Shown: in pieces, positions 10,867 through 23,300 of the stretch | How the letters are laid out: each line of letters opens with the position of its first letter | Numbering within the stretch: the stretch's first letter is position 1 | DNA from: Chalara sp. BL73 | Lineage: Eukaryota; Ascomycota; Leotiomycetes; Helotiales | NCBI GenBank assembly: GCA_918026815.1 | Contig: CAKJVC010000107.1 | Span: 434,001 to 498,000, forward strand | Direction: 5' to 3' | DNA length: 64,000 nucleotides | Made by a program: the position numbers and the translations under genes | The notes under the pieces: generated by a model | Databases searched by the model: none | Seen by the model: only the letters and a program-made list of their open reading frames with translations | What the model was told of the DNA's origin: nothing

Positions 10867-11674
10867 ATGAGATTCAATAGTAGTCACGGGAACAAGAAAG
10901 CAGGAGAGCAAGGTAGATCGAACCTATCAACGTTCGTCATAGCCAGTACCTCTACCACGAATCCAACAATCGCTTCAACGCAAAATACACCTGATAGTTC
11001 CGTGGCAAGCGAACCTGCAGATGAGGCTAGGCCAGTCAATTCCACTAGCAAAACTTATCAGGTTCAGTCAGAAGCGCTACCTGCTGGAGGAGAAAATGTA
11101 GGTCCACTATCACCCGCCAATCCGGTTCCCACTAGGGATAGCATGAGTGGTAAGTGCCAAATATCGAATAAGCCTTCGACTAGGGGCGAAGCGCTGACAA
11201 GAGTTACAGTGCCTACTTCCGACTCACAAGAACTTCTGCGATGGCTGGACGCTTGCCGTAAATGTTATCAATTATTTGATAACGTAGATAGTAGAGGATA
11301 TATAAAAATAATTCGTTGGAAAACAGTTCTGATTACTTTGATCATTGCATACAAGGAAGTGATACAACGGCACACAACCCAACAGTTGGAGAGTTGGAAT
11401 GAATACCCGGAGTTATTAGCCACCACGATCCTCCACTTGAAGGAATTTGGTGTTACAACGCAAGATTTGGAAGAAGGAACGGTTGATTTGGACAACATTC
11501 TTGTAAGTCAGCTTCTATTACTTCTATAGAGCAAAAGGCAGGTGCTGACTTGTTTATTTGAAGAAATGGTGCGCTGAGGACATCATGAAATACGTCGAAT
11601 ATCAAATGAATGGTTGTGATGAAGTCTATGTCACAGACTTTAACAGTGATGCCTGGTTATATGGAGAGTCTTAG
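10867..11674 (+). CDS. Unrecognised protein, Ser/Thr-rich N-terminus
   Basis: I do not recognise this protein. The ATG at 10867 (context CACAATGAG) is preferred; the frame is open further upstream to 10798 but no ATG occurs there. Exons 10867-11502 and 11564-11674, separated by a 61-nt phase-0 intron (GTAAGT donor, GCTGACTTG branch region, AAG acceptor), give 248 residues. The first 110 residues are rich in S, T, P, N and A (a tract with TSTTNPTIAST) and look disordered. The rest looks folded: DSQELLRWLDACRKCYQLFD, WKTVLITLIIAYKEVIQRHT, LLATTILHLKEFGVTTQDLE, and the spliced tail KWCAEDIMKYVEYQMNG. No signal peptide or transmembrane helix is convincing. Good splice signals argue for a real gene. 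Confidence 0.6.
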
Positions 11675-12558
11675 AATACATATCGGCTACATAATGATCA
11701 GAGGACATTTTAACAGCCGTCACTCAGGGGTGAAAATCTTCCTGGCAGAAAAAAACGAATAGCTCCTTTCACCTGTTATGGTTGCATTGTCCATTCTATA
11801 ATATAAGAATCTTGGTTTTTCATTTGGACTTCAGGAGCTTGATTGTATATTACACGATGCATGGCTTTTTTTTTGGGTTGGATATTCAGATACATTTAGG
11901 ACGAAACACTTTGTACATTGGATCGACCTCAAATAGACTATCTTTACGATATCCGCCTTTGCTCTCACTTTTATTTGAGACGACTCAGAAGTATAAGGCG
12001 CCTGAGTCTTTGACCTCTAAGTAATGAGATATAGTCTGCTTCACATGAACCTGTCTATCAGGGTTTATCACAATATGCCAAGCCTCGCTTACTTCAAGCC
12101 TCATCACCGTACAGAAGCCCAAACATTCGACTTCTAGCAAGCTACAGATGGGGCTTTTGGGGGAAACCCCAACCTTACGCTTGTTGGGGGTTCTCTTCTC
12201 TCAATGCGATCTTGAAGCTAAATATTTCTGTGAAGGCTGCGCATGAAGCAGAGCATTTGGTGGGAAGCTCGGCCCAGCTAACCCCTTTCTACAATCTTGT
12301 ATTTCAAATTTAGGAGGCGATCAAGATTAAATCTCCTCCTGTAGAAACTCCTTGGTTTTCACGGGTTTTCAGATTTTTTTATAAAAAAAAGCAAAACTTA
12401 ACTGTTACCACAGTGTTATTCATACTCTCGAAGCTTTTAGACATCAAGACATTAAATTGGAATCAAATCCTTCAACCGGCACCAGCCCCTTTTTATATAC
12501 GTGCAATTTACATATGTATACCAAGCAAACAACTCTCATATCCTTTCCGTTCTCCTAC
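11675..12558. other. Intergenic region between convergent genes
   Basis: No gene seen. Both neighbours end here. It includes an A/T-run at about 12370-12395 and a G-run/C-run pair (GGGGCTTTTGGGGGAAACCCC) near 12150-12175. Confidence 0.5.
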
Positions 12559-13671
12559 TCATGGGTCACTACAAAGCTCCGTAGGAGTAGCACACTGGTT
12601 CTTCTCTACCACATTCCCAGTGCCCGAGGAAAAGATAGCCAGATCGATATCATTATTACGGGCTTCATTCCTCACAATACGATTATTGTTGGCGAGAAGT
12701 CCAGGACCAGCATCGAATACCGCAATGCCAGCACCAGCGTTCGTCGGTGTAGCGGCAGCGCCCAAGCTCTGCCCAAAGACTTCATTATGTTTGACTTGAG
12801 TATTGTTCGCACCAAAAACCACAATGCCAGAGGTAAATCCAAAGTTCTTTATGCAGTCAGGGTTGGTTGGGCCGATCTTATTATGGAGGACAACCGCTCC
12901 GTCCACGCCAGGGTCGACAAACACGCCATAGCAGGAGTTCGTGACTTGATTGTGCTGAATGTTCGCGCCATTGGTCTGGATACATAGCGCGATGCCGTAG
13001 TTATCGATATTGTTGCCCCATACCGTCGCACCCTGAATGTTATCCGAGCACATGGCGATGTAGCGGAAGCCGATATCAGGTACCAATCCCGTTGAGAGGA
13101 CGGTGTTGTGGCGCGCCTCAGTGTTCTTCGATCCCGCGGCGAGGTAGCCGTAGACCAAGCCATCAACAAGTTTATTTCTGGTGATTAATGCATTTTCAGC
13201 ACCGTACAAGGCAATATTTTCACCCGAGAAGCCGCGGACCTCAAAGCCGGTGACAGAGACGCCCTTCACGTACTTGCCAACCGACTTGACTTTGGAATGC
13301 TCCTGACCTGGGTAGGGGAGCAGGACAACATCTTTGCCGACGATACAGATGCCAGCTATGAGTCCAGGACCAGCGGTACCATAACACAGATTTTGTTTTT
13401 CAGCAGGAACTGGAGGATTAGGAGGCACTAGAACAGTCCCTTTCTCGCCGACAAGGGCGATGCCATCTGTCTTGATGGTGAGTTGTTCGGCATAGGTGCC
13501 GGATTTGACGAGGATAGTTGCTCCGGGTTTTGCGACACGAATGGCTTCTTGGATTTTCTGACCTGGTTTGACCGTTACGGATGCTTTAACTGGGGTCGAG
13601 TTTACGAGCTCGACAAGAGCTAAGCATACTATGGCTAGAAGGCCGAATCTTCGTGAAGTGATTCCTCCCAT
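12559..13671 (-). CDS. Secreted parallel beta-helix (pectin-lyase fold) protein
   Basis: Single-exon gene for a 370-residue predicted secreted protein. The N-terminus MGGITSRRFGLLAIVCLALV continues to a likely signal-peptidase site near NSTPVKA. The remainder has the coil ladder of right-handed beta-helix proteins: GQKIQEAIRVAKPGATILVK, then GTYAEQLTIKTDGIALVGEK, followed by repeated hydrophobic-Asn turns such as NIALYGAENALITRNKLVDG, ATVWGNNIDNYGIALCIQTN, ANIQHNQVTNSCYGVFVDPG and VVFGANNTQVKHNEVFGQSL, ending with LCSDP. This is the copper-binding-periplasmic/right-handed-beta-helix type rather than a classic pectate lyase: I see no clear catalytic Asp/Arg set. Six or more cysteines suit an extracellular location. 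The substrate is unknown; a polysaccharide or wall surface is plausible by fold only. Confidence 0.85.
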   Translation of the reverse strand: MGGITSRRFGLLAIVCLALVELVNSTPVKASVTVKPGQKIQEAIRVAKPGATILVKSGTYAEQLTIKTDGIALVGEKGTVLVPPNPPVPAEKQNLCYGTAGPGLIAGICIVGKDVVLLPYPGQEHSKVKSVGKYVKGVSVTGFEVRGFSGENIALYGAENALITRNKLVDGLVYGYLAAGSKNTEARHNTVLSTGLVPDIGFRYIAMCSDNIQGATVWGNNIDNYGIALCIQTNGANIQHNQVTNSCYGVFVDPGVDGAVVLHNKIGPTNPDCIKNFGFTSGIVVFGANNTQVKHNEVFGQSLGAAATPTNAGAGIAVFDAGPGLLANNNRIVRNEARNNDIDLAIFSSGTGNVVEKNQCATPTELCSDP

Positions 13672-14717
13672 CTCGGATCTTGACCGTCACCGTTGACCAC
13701 GGATGGATTAATCTTTCGCTACTGAGCTGAGCAAAGAGAATAAGCAAAGAGGATGAGGAGATGATTTCATCGGAGGAGAAATGCATATTTATTTGCTCGA
13801 AGGTCTTTTGAGCTTGGACACGGTCAATACATTTTTGACGGGACGAAGCTCTGTATACTTTCGTGGCGTGCAGGAGGCTATCATTAATGTCTTTTAGTGA
13901 TAAGGAGAGATCAACTTGATCGCTTAGAGAACATCACAACTGGCTGTATATCTTGCCAAGGCGATCGGTGACTGTAGATCAATTTTCCACGATCCTGTGA
14001 GCCCAAGGCCCAAGCTTGTGGTACCGGGAGCAAAGCTTGATGGTGCGGTCTAGAATTGAGTTTGTTGTAGAGGTTAGAGCATGGCTCGCTTCAGCCCCTT
14101 TAACTCCGAGCTTTTGCAGCTGCGGCTGATGTTCATACCATCTTGGCCCCCAAAAAATAAAGCAGTCTTGGCCCGCCACAAGGAAGATCACCGCTAGGGA
14201 TTGGGACTTTCTAAGTTCCCCGCATGTTGTCCTCCCGTCTCTCTTATCTGCAGGTACGGGCTTCATCCCATTTGCCATATCCAGTTGCGCATGTTCGAAG
14301 ATGGAGAACCACTTTTTAAAGTTGGCAGTGGCAGCAGATCAGGAAGTATTGGGGATAGCCTAGCTAAAACAATGAATAATAATAATGCAAAGTCTCTAAT
14401 TCTATGACGGTAGTAGAAAAAGTTCTTAGGCCTTCAGGTAAACACGCTCCATCATCTTTTCCATCCTTCATTCGAGTGATAAAAACTCACACGTGATACG
14501 CCCCAGCTCATTTAGATATGGGAAAGAGGAAACTCAGTATTAAGACTCCCAGTTTAGAACTTCTATACTTCATTTCGCTATGATTGTTGCAATACGGAGG
14601 ACTGAAATACCGTCTGGCCAGCCGAAATGTGAGTTGTCCGTGTTCGATGATCAATGTCAGTCTGCGCTAAAAACTGGGTTTGCTGTCACCAGGCAGTCTC
14701 TGCCGCTCTCCGCCACG
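13672..14717. other. Intergenic region
   Basis: No supported gene. A 99-codon ATG-initiated minus-strand frame (13979-14278) exists, but it has no recognisable motif, intron signal or compositional support, so it is not called. The right end approaches the stop of the beta-lactamase-like gene. Confidence 0.45.
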
Positions 14718-16374
14718 TCAGAGTTTTGCAGCCATACCCTTTGCTTTATTTTTCTTGATCTCCGCATATGTTGCCCTTTCAAACTCTTCAAAAAGTTCGA
14801 GAGCCTTTGGATCGCCTGTAGGCATTATTTGTGTGGCAAATACTGTAGTAAGGTATCAGCCAGCACTATCCAAAGCCTTGTGGGTCAAGTGGAGCATATT
14901 ACCTCCATATACCCCAGCAGCTCGGTCAGCCCACCAATAAATATTGGGTAATCCTTGCCAGCCTATATAGATGGTATATTAGCAAACTAAAATCTTTGGT
15001 GCTCCAATTGTTTCTTGATAATAATTACTTACTCATAGTGCCTTGGCTGCGCAATCCATCAGCGTCCTCTAACGCTATAATTCCACCCAAGGAATGGCCC
15101 ATTTTCACGGCTTCTCGGACTCCCATAATGTTTCTACGCTCCTTCACTTTAACCAGAGAATCCATATGTGCTTGTGAGCTCGAGTCTGATAGTCAAGTTA
15201 GCCTATTGTACCTTCGCTTCAGCTGTGTTCTGAGCCCAGATAGAGCTTAGGAATGTAGAGCTTAGCACTTACTCAATTGAGGCCTAAATAGTTCGTTGAC
15301 CATGTTTGCACTCAGTACTTTTCCATCATTGGCAACAAGGCTATGTAGGACTTTCGTAAAGTCAATAACACTACCATATCCACCTGCACCACCACTATCA
15401 TCTCGTAATCCTGTTGGAGTCCACTATAATTCTCATCAGTATTTTGCTGAAATTGTGTATTTTCCCCAGTGTACATACAACTCTGTTGGGAGAATATTCA
15501 ACAGGCTTGGTGGGATCAAGAGCGGTGCCAAATTTGTTCAATCCACCTTGGCGCAAACTCATGTCAGGCATACGCCAGACCATATCAGGTCGAGTATCCA
15601 ACCGGAAGGCAATGTCATCGATCTGTAGTGGCAGCCAAATGTATTTCTCCATATAGTCCTGTAGAGACATGTTGTTTGCACGTTCAAGCATCTGGCCAGC
15701 CCAGTCTACTCCTGAGCCATATTCCCAGCTTTCTCCAGGCTCGAATAGAAGGGGTGTAGAGTAGCGCCATATCAACGATCCCTGTGTGAAATTTGCCTTC
15801 TCGCCGCGAGACTTTCTCCATTGTTGTAAGCGACGATTGTATATATCGTAGGAAAGACCGGATGTGTGGGTAAGGAGATGACGCAGCGTGATAATTTTTG
15901 TAGCTCTCAGCGTAATTGGCTTGCCAGAGGTTTTGTTAAATCCCTTCAGGATCTCAATGTTCTTGAGCTCAGGAAGAATTCTGGTGACATCTTCGTCGAG
16001 AGTAAATTGACCACGCTCAACGCATTGCAAAACGGCTATACCGGTCATCAGCTTAGATAGGGAAGCAATCCAGAAGATTGCATCAGCACTAACGAAAAGG
16101 TCAGAACAGAAGGCAGAGGTTAAATCCTGTTCTCTGGCGTATAAACCAAGAAAGGATTCGGAAATGCTTACCGTATGACCTCGGATGCCCCTTCCTTCAG
16201 AGAAGCAACGCCGTCAGCATGAATATACTGGAAAGTCCGTGAGGCATTTCCTGAGGCTACCACGGCACCAGCAACTAAAACAAAGATTAATCAGTTAATA
16301 TAGTAGAGATCAAAGGAGTACACACTTTCCAAATTCGCCGCAGCGGCGGTCAGCCTCTTTTCGAAGTCTTCCAT
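14718..16374 (-). CDS. Beta-lactamase-like serine hydrolase (class C / esterase type)
   Basis: Serine hydrolase of the penicillin-binding-protein/class C beta-lactamase superfamily, which in fungi usually acts as an esterase or transesterase. Seven exons join in frame: 16326-16374, 16172-16274, 15479-16088, 15273-15423, 15033-15185, 14903-14962 and 14718-14842, giving 416 residues; every intron is 51-87 nt with GT-AG ends. The catalytic SxxK is S60-L-S-K63 within FWIASLSKLMTGIAVLQ, and HTSGLSYD and the Tyr motif WEYGSGVDWAG (Y174) follow. The C-terminal part holds GAGGYGSVIDFTKVLHSL, VKMGHSLGGIIALED, WQGLPNIYWWADRAAGVYG and FATQIMPTGDP. There is no signal peptide, so it is probably cytosolic. 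The protein would be cut into nonsense fragments without splicing. The substrate cannot be told; neighbours offer no clear biosynthetic cluster. Confidence 0.88.
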
Positions 16375-18667
16375 TGAGCAGGATTTTTTACAATTCAATC
16401 CAATTTCTCTGATAGCCTGTAGAGTTTTGTGGCCTGATAACTAAATTATTCTCAGGATGTTGTGTGTCTTTGGTGGGGTTTCTATTTTCCTAATTCTTTG
16501 TATCTCAGTGAGCTAGCTTTGTCGGGTAATAACTATCAGTGGATTACAACAGGAAGGAACAAGTACTAACCCGCTCTCCATGAAAATACATGTCAGCCTC
16601 AACTTGTTCCAACACTTAGAGAAGTTAAACAAAGTTCTCCTTTCAGCTTTATAGATCACATCCAAGAATTAGGGAGTCTAGAGGCTCTCGTAATCATTCC
16701 ATGTTATCATGTCTGAAGTAATAATATCATATATATTGAGATAGCCATGCTACAAAGAACCCTAATGATCAAAATAGAGCCACAATACCACTCGTGATTT
16801 TTTCACCAGGGAAGGTTCATTGTCCAGCCCAAGATCAATAACTGTGTTGTGCCGTGGAAAACTTTGCGTTCAGCATTCTTTCAGCTTCTGCTTATCGGCC
16901 TTCACAGAGCATAAACTAATTGAAAGGCCCTGGGTAAGAAAATAACTTATTTATTTTCAAGGAAGATTGAATTTATATTCCTCTGGATCAAATTATACAG
17001 ATTTTCAGTATAATTTGCACAAGACTTACCAATCTGGAGGACAAGTTTCGTCCGATATTTGCACCTAGTATCCGCCTCTCAGTCCTCTTAAGCCAAAAGC
17101 TCAAGTTTATCCTTATACATTAATTAACATACAATAAATAGAGTACATCCTCTAAGTTTGTATTTACCTTCGCTCATTTAACAGTGTGAGAAGTTTCTAG
17201 CAGGCACTACGCATGAATCAGCAGAGTTGGCGGTTTAAACGTGGATGCATTAATAAAATCATCAGAGGTGCTAACAATTAAGAACTATTCAACCTTACCA
17301 AATTTACTGATCAGACTCACTGGCTAGATGCTAGTAGACTGCCATTCAATGTCATCTTCACCACCTTTCGAATGTGGAGCAGTGTGCCAAGGCTTAAGCG
17401 ACCTCCTTTAAGTAGATTGTTAAATGCTGTGCCTCATGTCAATAATACCTTCAGCCTGCCTCTCAGGAGAATCGGTCTCTCGAGAATCTTTGGAACAATA
17501 TCTTGAAGCCGCGAAGCACTGTGGAATAGAAGTGATATTTCTTCTACGGGCATCTAGCCCTAGAAGCCGGACCAGAACTCTGCCAAATATCCTCGCAACA
17601 TCTCTTGCATCTCTTGTACGGTCAGGATGTTTGCTGACTCTATTACAAATTAAAGAACTAAAATTATTATAGAATGATACGTCGGGGACACCAGGAAGTC
17701 AATGATATGTCACCAGTTGTCCGTCAACATGCTTTTGCATACGCAGATATTCCTAGTTAATCATAGTTTCAGAACCCTATACTCTTGAATCTTGTTACTT
17801 TGTAGACATTTAAGGGCAAAAGGGAGGATTTGTGGCCCTGGAGAATGCTTTGACTGAAGAAGCCTCTAGTTTCATGTTTAGTTTGCGAGGAAGTAATATT
17901 CTGAATTGTTAAAATTATAAATCAGATTGTATGATATGAAAGTACGGCTTTATTACTGCACCCAGCTGATTAGCAGTACTTTTCTTTTGAATAATTTCAG
18001 TATTTTTTAGATCAAAACCGGCCTAAATTCATGAGCATCTTATTCAGTCATTGATACTAGTAAGAACCATATTTAATAAGACACGACTACAGCTACAATT
18101 CTTCTAGATGTGATGGTTAGTGATTTGCTCATCCAAAAGAAGTTCAGGTATTAGTTAAGTATGTGCACGCGTGCTGAAATAGTCTGAAGTATGGAAATCC
18201 CCCGTTAGCAAGAACAAACCATGCTGTACTATAGTGTTATTGTACTTCATATGCTAATATATCCATCACAAATAGTCCTCTAAAAACATGCATTCTTGGT
18301 CTTTATAGAGTTTGTATCACTAAATTTTATCTATAGCTTATGGAGACATTCAGGTATTTCTACCTCTGTTCCTGTATAAAAGCACCAAGAAATAACAACC
18401 GAAACTAGAATAGCAACAGAGTATTACCCTAGTCTATTCATACTAAAAAGGAGCTTGTAGGGTGAATACGCACGGCTGAGGCTCGCCCGTTATCGTTGGC
18501 AAAATAGCCGCACTAAAGGTTTCACCAGATTCCGAGGACTATATAACCACAGGTTACATTCCTCATCTTCTCTCCAACTTCTGCCTCCAAACACAGCTTC
18601 TCCACAAATATCAAGCCACCTTAGTACATTCCAAACCTAATTACAGACACTCAAAATCACATTCACG
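16375..18667. other. Gene-poor region upstream of a secreted protein
   Basis: About 2.3 kb, AT-rich, with no supportable gene on either strand; frames are short and interrupted. The right 130 bp contain a TATA box and a pyrimidine-rich leader for the gene at 18668. Confidence 0.5.
18540..18546 (+). promoter_or_regulatory. TATA box of the secreted-protein gene
   Basis: TATATAA at 18540-18546, 122 bp before the ATG at 18668 and followed by a CT-rich leader (CTTCTCTCCAACTTCTGCC). Spacing and leader fit a strong, regulated fungal promoter. Inference from motif only. Confidence 0.5.
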
Positions 18668-19332
18668 ATGTTTGCCAAGCTCATCGTCGCAATCACCGCC
18701 GCCGCCGGTCTAGCAGCTGCCCAGATTCCTGGAGACGGTGTTGCCCTCCCACAAACCCTTGTTCTCAAGGTCATGTAAGTCCATACCCTCCACCCCGATC
18801 TCTCAATTACGTACAACAAGAAGTTTGAGCCTGAAAAAGCTACAAAGTTCTAGATCTCTTTCATTCATTCTTCCATGGTCCTAACCATTCCATAGCAACG
18901 AGGCAACTGGAAGCCAGATCGGCACCCTCAACGGCCGTGGCAACTTCTCCACCCCAGGCCCCAGCTTCCCATTCCGTGCCTATTCCGCCGCCGACGGCTA
19001 CTCGATCCTCCAATCCGGTCAATGGGGCACCTGCACCGGCAACGGTCTTCTCGCTTGCGGTGATACATCAGCTGATGGTGACGATGAGTTTTACGTAAGC
19101 CAGCCTCATCCCACAATTCACCGCTGTTAGTGAATTTTGGGCTAACAAGCATGAACAGGCCAAGGGTAGTTTACTCATCTTGAAGGGCACTGACGGTACC
19201 TGGTCCGTTGATGCCTTGACCGATGAGGCTGGTGGTCTTGATCCATACGAGCGCCCATATGGTATCCCAGTTCACCTTGGACATGGCCGTGCCATCCCAG
19301 TTCAGATCGCTGTTGCTGCTGCGCAAGGGTGA
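18668..19332 (+). CDS. Small secreted protein of unknown function
   Basis: Three exons, 18668-18774, 18896-19094 and 19159-19332 (introns 121 and 64 nt, donors GTAAGT and GTAAGC, acceptors TAG and CAG, CTAAC branch in the first), give 159 residues. The N-terminus MFAKLIVAITAAAGLAAAQ is a clear signal peptide. The mature protein has a beta-rich pattern: TLVLKVINEATGSQIGTLNG, then PSFPFRAYSAADGYSILQSG, WGTCTGNGLLACGDTSADGD, DEFYAKGSLLILKGTDGTWS and YERPYGIPVHLGHGRAIPVQ. The two cysteines, in WGTCTG and LACGD, may form one disulphide. Codon use is strongly C-ending in exon 2, suggesting high expression. I cannot name the family; it resembles small secreted ascomycete proteins often expressed in hosts or on surfaces. 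Effector status is not shown. Confidence 0.82.
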
Positions 19333-20394
19333 TTGGATAGGAGCATATATTCGCGTTCACGAACTGGAGTGAGTTTGCTCTAGAGCGTGTCGCTTCTGGG
19401 CTCTCTCTGTGTGGTGGGTTCATAGAGTTGAGACTTATGCGTTGATTTTGCGAAATACATGGTAGCAAGGGGAACTAAGTTGTAGTTAGCAATTGAGGCT
19501 CCTTACATACTCTAAAATTGTTCCAAGCATGTACAACAATAAGCCCTGAACCTAAATTAGAGGAGCCCTTGTGGTGTGTCACTAATAACCTTTAAATGAG
19601 GCAGTTTCTAGCATAGCACTAGTTGGAAGTATAATGGCGCATGGAGCTGCTGTATCATTGATGGCTGAAATTGTCTCTCGTTCCTGTTTGCTCTATGTCG
19701 GTAAGAAAAGAACGTCATATAACACTCCCAACCTTCGTAGTAAAGTTTTAATTATCCGGTCCATACTGAAGCTATCACTTTGAGATATAGCAGTTGCCAA
19801 ACCAGTGGTAACACTTCCTGAATTTAAGAATGCATATGAGCATGATTCTACGGTAGCCTGCAGCAACAAGAATTGTGTTAAAAAATGCTTGTGTCTGATA
19901 GATAAACCGATCAATGCAAAGACGCTTGTACAATCACAGTCATCAGGAATGCGAAATTATTACCCACAAATTATAGATTCACTAGGTTATAGTCATGTGT
20001 CTATTTTAAAATATTAATTCCCAACGTATATGCGATTCTCTACAGCCCCAAGCTTGTGCAAAAGTATGCTATTCCAGGGAAAGAAACACCAGTAGTCGTA
20101 CCGACTGGTTACAGATTATCAGCAAAGGGCCACCAAACTCAGGCCAAAATCCGTCATCAATTAGTATGACCACTGGCGAAAGCAAAAAAAAAAAGATGTA
20201 GCTAGTACAGTAATCATTGCTCGTATCCCAAAAACCGCATCAGATGTTGCATAACGATAACAGCTAAGAAGAATGACAAATTTTATGATGCCTTGAAGGA
20301 TAGAGCAAAGAGTGTAGAGTTTTAAACAAGGAAATTGTCTGAAAGATAATATATATTGTGGTTGTGGTTCCTTTTCTCTCAATCTGGAAGCCGA
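19333..20394. other. Intergenic region between convergent genes
   Basis: No gene seen; it holds the 3' flanks of the secreted-protein gene and the zinc-finger gene. A poly-A run of 11 lies near 20184-20194. Confidence 0.5.
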
Positions 20395-23300
20395 TCAGCC
20401 CTGCCAATGTGACTGCTGTTGATTGGTATACTGATCATCTGGATTAGCGGATTCATAACTACTATAAGCCTGCGGCATGCCATAAGCGTCCTGCGGGTAG
20501 CTTGTTCCAATGTTAGGGAGCACACTCTGTGTGTACATCCAAGGTGAGTTGCTTATGCTGGAGTTAATGATGGTCGACGCAGGGGTGGCTGTATCATAGG
20601 GACCATTGGAGAGTGTTGGCATCATTGGAATACCTTGCTGGAGATCCGGATGATAGCTTTGCTGTGCTTCCAATGCAGATGCTCGGTGACCTATTGATTG
20701 CATGTGAGATGCATGGCTTGGGGCAATCGAAGACTGAATGTTCATATGATGAGCTGACAATGCCGGGCTCTCATATAAGGACATTTGGATATCATCAGTC
20801 CCAAGATCTGTATATGCTGATGAAGAGGACTGCGATAGGCTGCTTCCCATCGCACGTCTGACTAGTCTACTTTCGGCGGCTAGTTTAAGGGACTCATTCA
20901 GAGCACTTTCATACCAAGCGATCTGTTCTTCCTGTCCAGTGGGTGGGGCGCCATGAATGCTGATCCTTGAAACGATCACTGCTCTGTTAATCATGATGAT
21001 TTTCTCAGTAACGAGGTCGGAAGCCCGAATGCCAAAATCATAGACTAAGTTTCGCTTAAGTTAGTCCCGATTAAAATAGTGTTTGCTCTACTCACATGGA
21101 TGCTCTGGAACGACCTTAGGAACGATCTTAGGAATATCCCTGGCTGATAAAGTTTGGAACATAGTGTACCATTGACCAAGTTCCAATCTTGCATTAGCTG
21201 TAGGCTGACGGCCGATCATATATCTCTGTATGTTTCTCTCAATCCACTCCTCCATAGCTGGATCTGTGGCGCCTTTACCCTTTTTGTTCTTCACTGAGTC
21301 GCCCCAAATCTTCAAGGTTTTCCTTAGTTTTTCATCCAGGTGTTCGTCAATTTCAATAAACTCCAACAATTTAGAATTTTCTTCCTTGTGATCCTTTATT
21401 CGATGCGTCTGTCTGAATGACTTTTGCTCAAATTCCTTGTTGCATATCGGACAACGGATAGGACAGTCATCATTTACTTCATGGTCGTCAAATTTTTCTT
21501 TACTCTTGAAAGTCTTCTGACAGCGACTGCATTGTAAGAGGTTTGCTTTGGATCGTTTGACAGTGTGGTGGCTTTTCATATGATCCCTATTCATAATTTT
21601 AGCCTAGAATTCCGTGAAATAATGCATGTAGTATAAGAATACCATGCCCAAGCCTCCTAAATTTACACAGAATATTCACATACTTCTCCCAGGTCGAGCT
21701 GGTCATACCCGGCGCGTATGATTACAAGACACTAGTAAATTCTTGATGGATATTTGAACAGAGGAGATGAAGACTGCAATAGGATGACTAGGCCAATACG
21801 AAAAAGCTTTTGAGACATGAGGACAGGGAAAAAAAAGTTTCTGATTACTTCTGCGCGAAATGTGGGCAGGAACTGATATACTTACTTAAGATGCTGGATG
21901 GTGTTCCAGCCGGGACCAGCACAAGTTGAGTACTTCCTCTTTGTTTCATGGGAGACACAAAAGAGATCCGGTGCTAAAACATTATGAATGCAACGGAATA
22001 AGTACGCCTCTGAGTCTTGGGCAGAAGTTTTCGCTGGTGTTGACTTTTGCTTCATATTTTGGTCTCCTTTGTCATCGCTAGAGTTGGAGTTCCCTCGTCC
22101 GCCCGGTATGTCACCAGATGACCCTGTGTTCTTTCTCGACGAAGAAGAGCCAGTGGTGTCCTTGTTATTGGAACTGCCACTACCTGAACTAGAAGGTGTG
22201 GATCCGGAGGTAGTGGATGAACCACAAACTGTGAATGCTATTTCAGGCCGTAGAGGGGTAGTGTCGTTTACATCTAACAGGCTTAAGAGTGACAATTTGT
22301 TTGCACTCTCCTCAAAATGAGCCTCAGGATCAGCAGGAGCACATTCAAGTTTTCCATCAAGAGCTTCAAAGACAAGTTTGACTACTTTTGGGTCTTCGGC
22401 CCTCAGAACCCTTTTGATAACAGCCTCTAAATCTGTGCAGCTAGGAGTCTCAAGTTCGTCACTTAGGTCAGAATCTATGGCCTCTGATGAAGTCTTTGAT
22501 TCTGATGAGCCGTCACCGAAGCTTGATGCCCGTTCATTATCCGAAAATGAAGAATCGTGAGGTAAAGGGTGATTGTTTCGTGGGGTAGATGGCGTGATGG
22601 ATTCCTGTTCACTATATTCGTTGTTGGAAGGAGATTCAAACTTTCTTTTGCCCTCTCGGTCGTAACTAAGGGATAGTTGTCAGTATAAAGCAAGCGCTCT
22701 TCCATATCAGGGATACCTACACCTCACGAACTGTAACCACCCCATCCGCAGGGAGAAAAAGGGTCTGATCAGCGGCTGCTGAAGGAATCTCGAATAGTTT
22801 GTCGCATAGAAGAAAGTGATGAGAAGGAAATAAGCCAGGTTCTATTGGGGGCATAGAGCCTGGTGGACTGGACGACGAGCGACCTAACATTCTGTGAGTT
22901 AAGACATGCGACGAACGGCTAACTATCACTCACTTGAAGCCGCTGTGGACCAGGACTGGGAATCATTTGTGAGAGCGGGCTCGCCAGAGTCACTGTCGGA
23001 GCCGTTGTCTAGCGTACTGGCTCTGGAAATACTTGACTCAGAAGATGATGAGGTTTGGCTTTTGCTCCCTTTGCTGATCCTTGGATATTTGATAGGTCCT
23101 GTATCATGGCTTTCAACGATCGAACTATGCACGAGAATTAATTTCTGCCATTTTTCTGTCGACCAAATTCATTTGCTTACTTGTGGTCCTCACACGGAAG
23201 TGATTGATTGCATTGAGAACATCTTGAATTGGCGTTTGATTTGTTAGGGTGAACCTTTGGTCTTTTCAACATGTTTTCTGGCTCGAGGGTGAGACCGAGG

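Noticed and set aside
13979..14278. 99-codon ATG frame on the minus strand
   Set aside because: No recognisable motif, no splice signals, and a length expected by chance.
16375..18667. Possible RIP-mutated transposon in the AT-rich block
   Set aside because: No terminal repeats or transposase fragments were recognised; dinucleotide bias could not be computed here.
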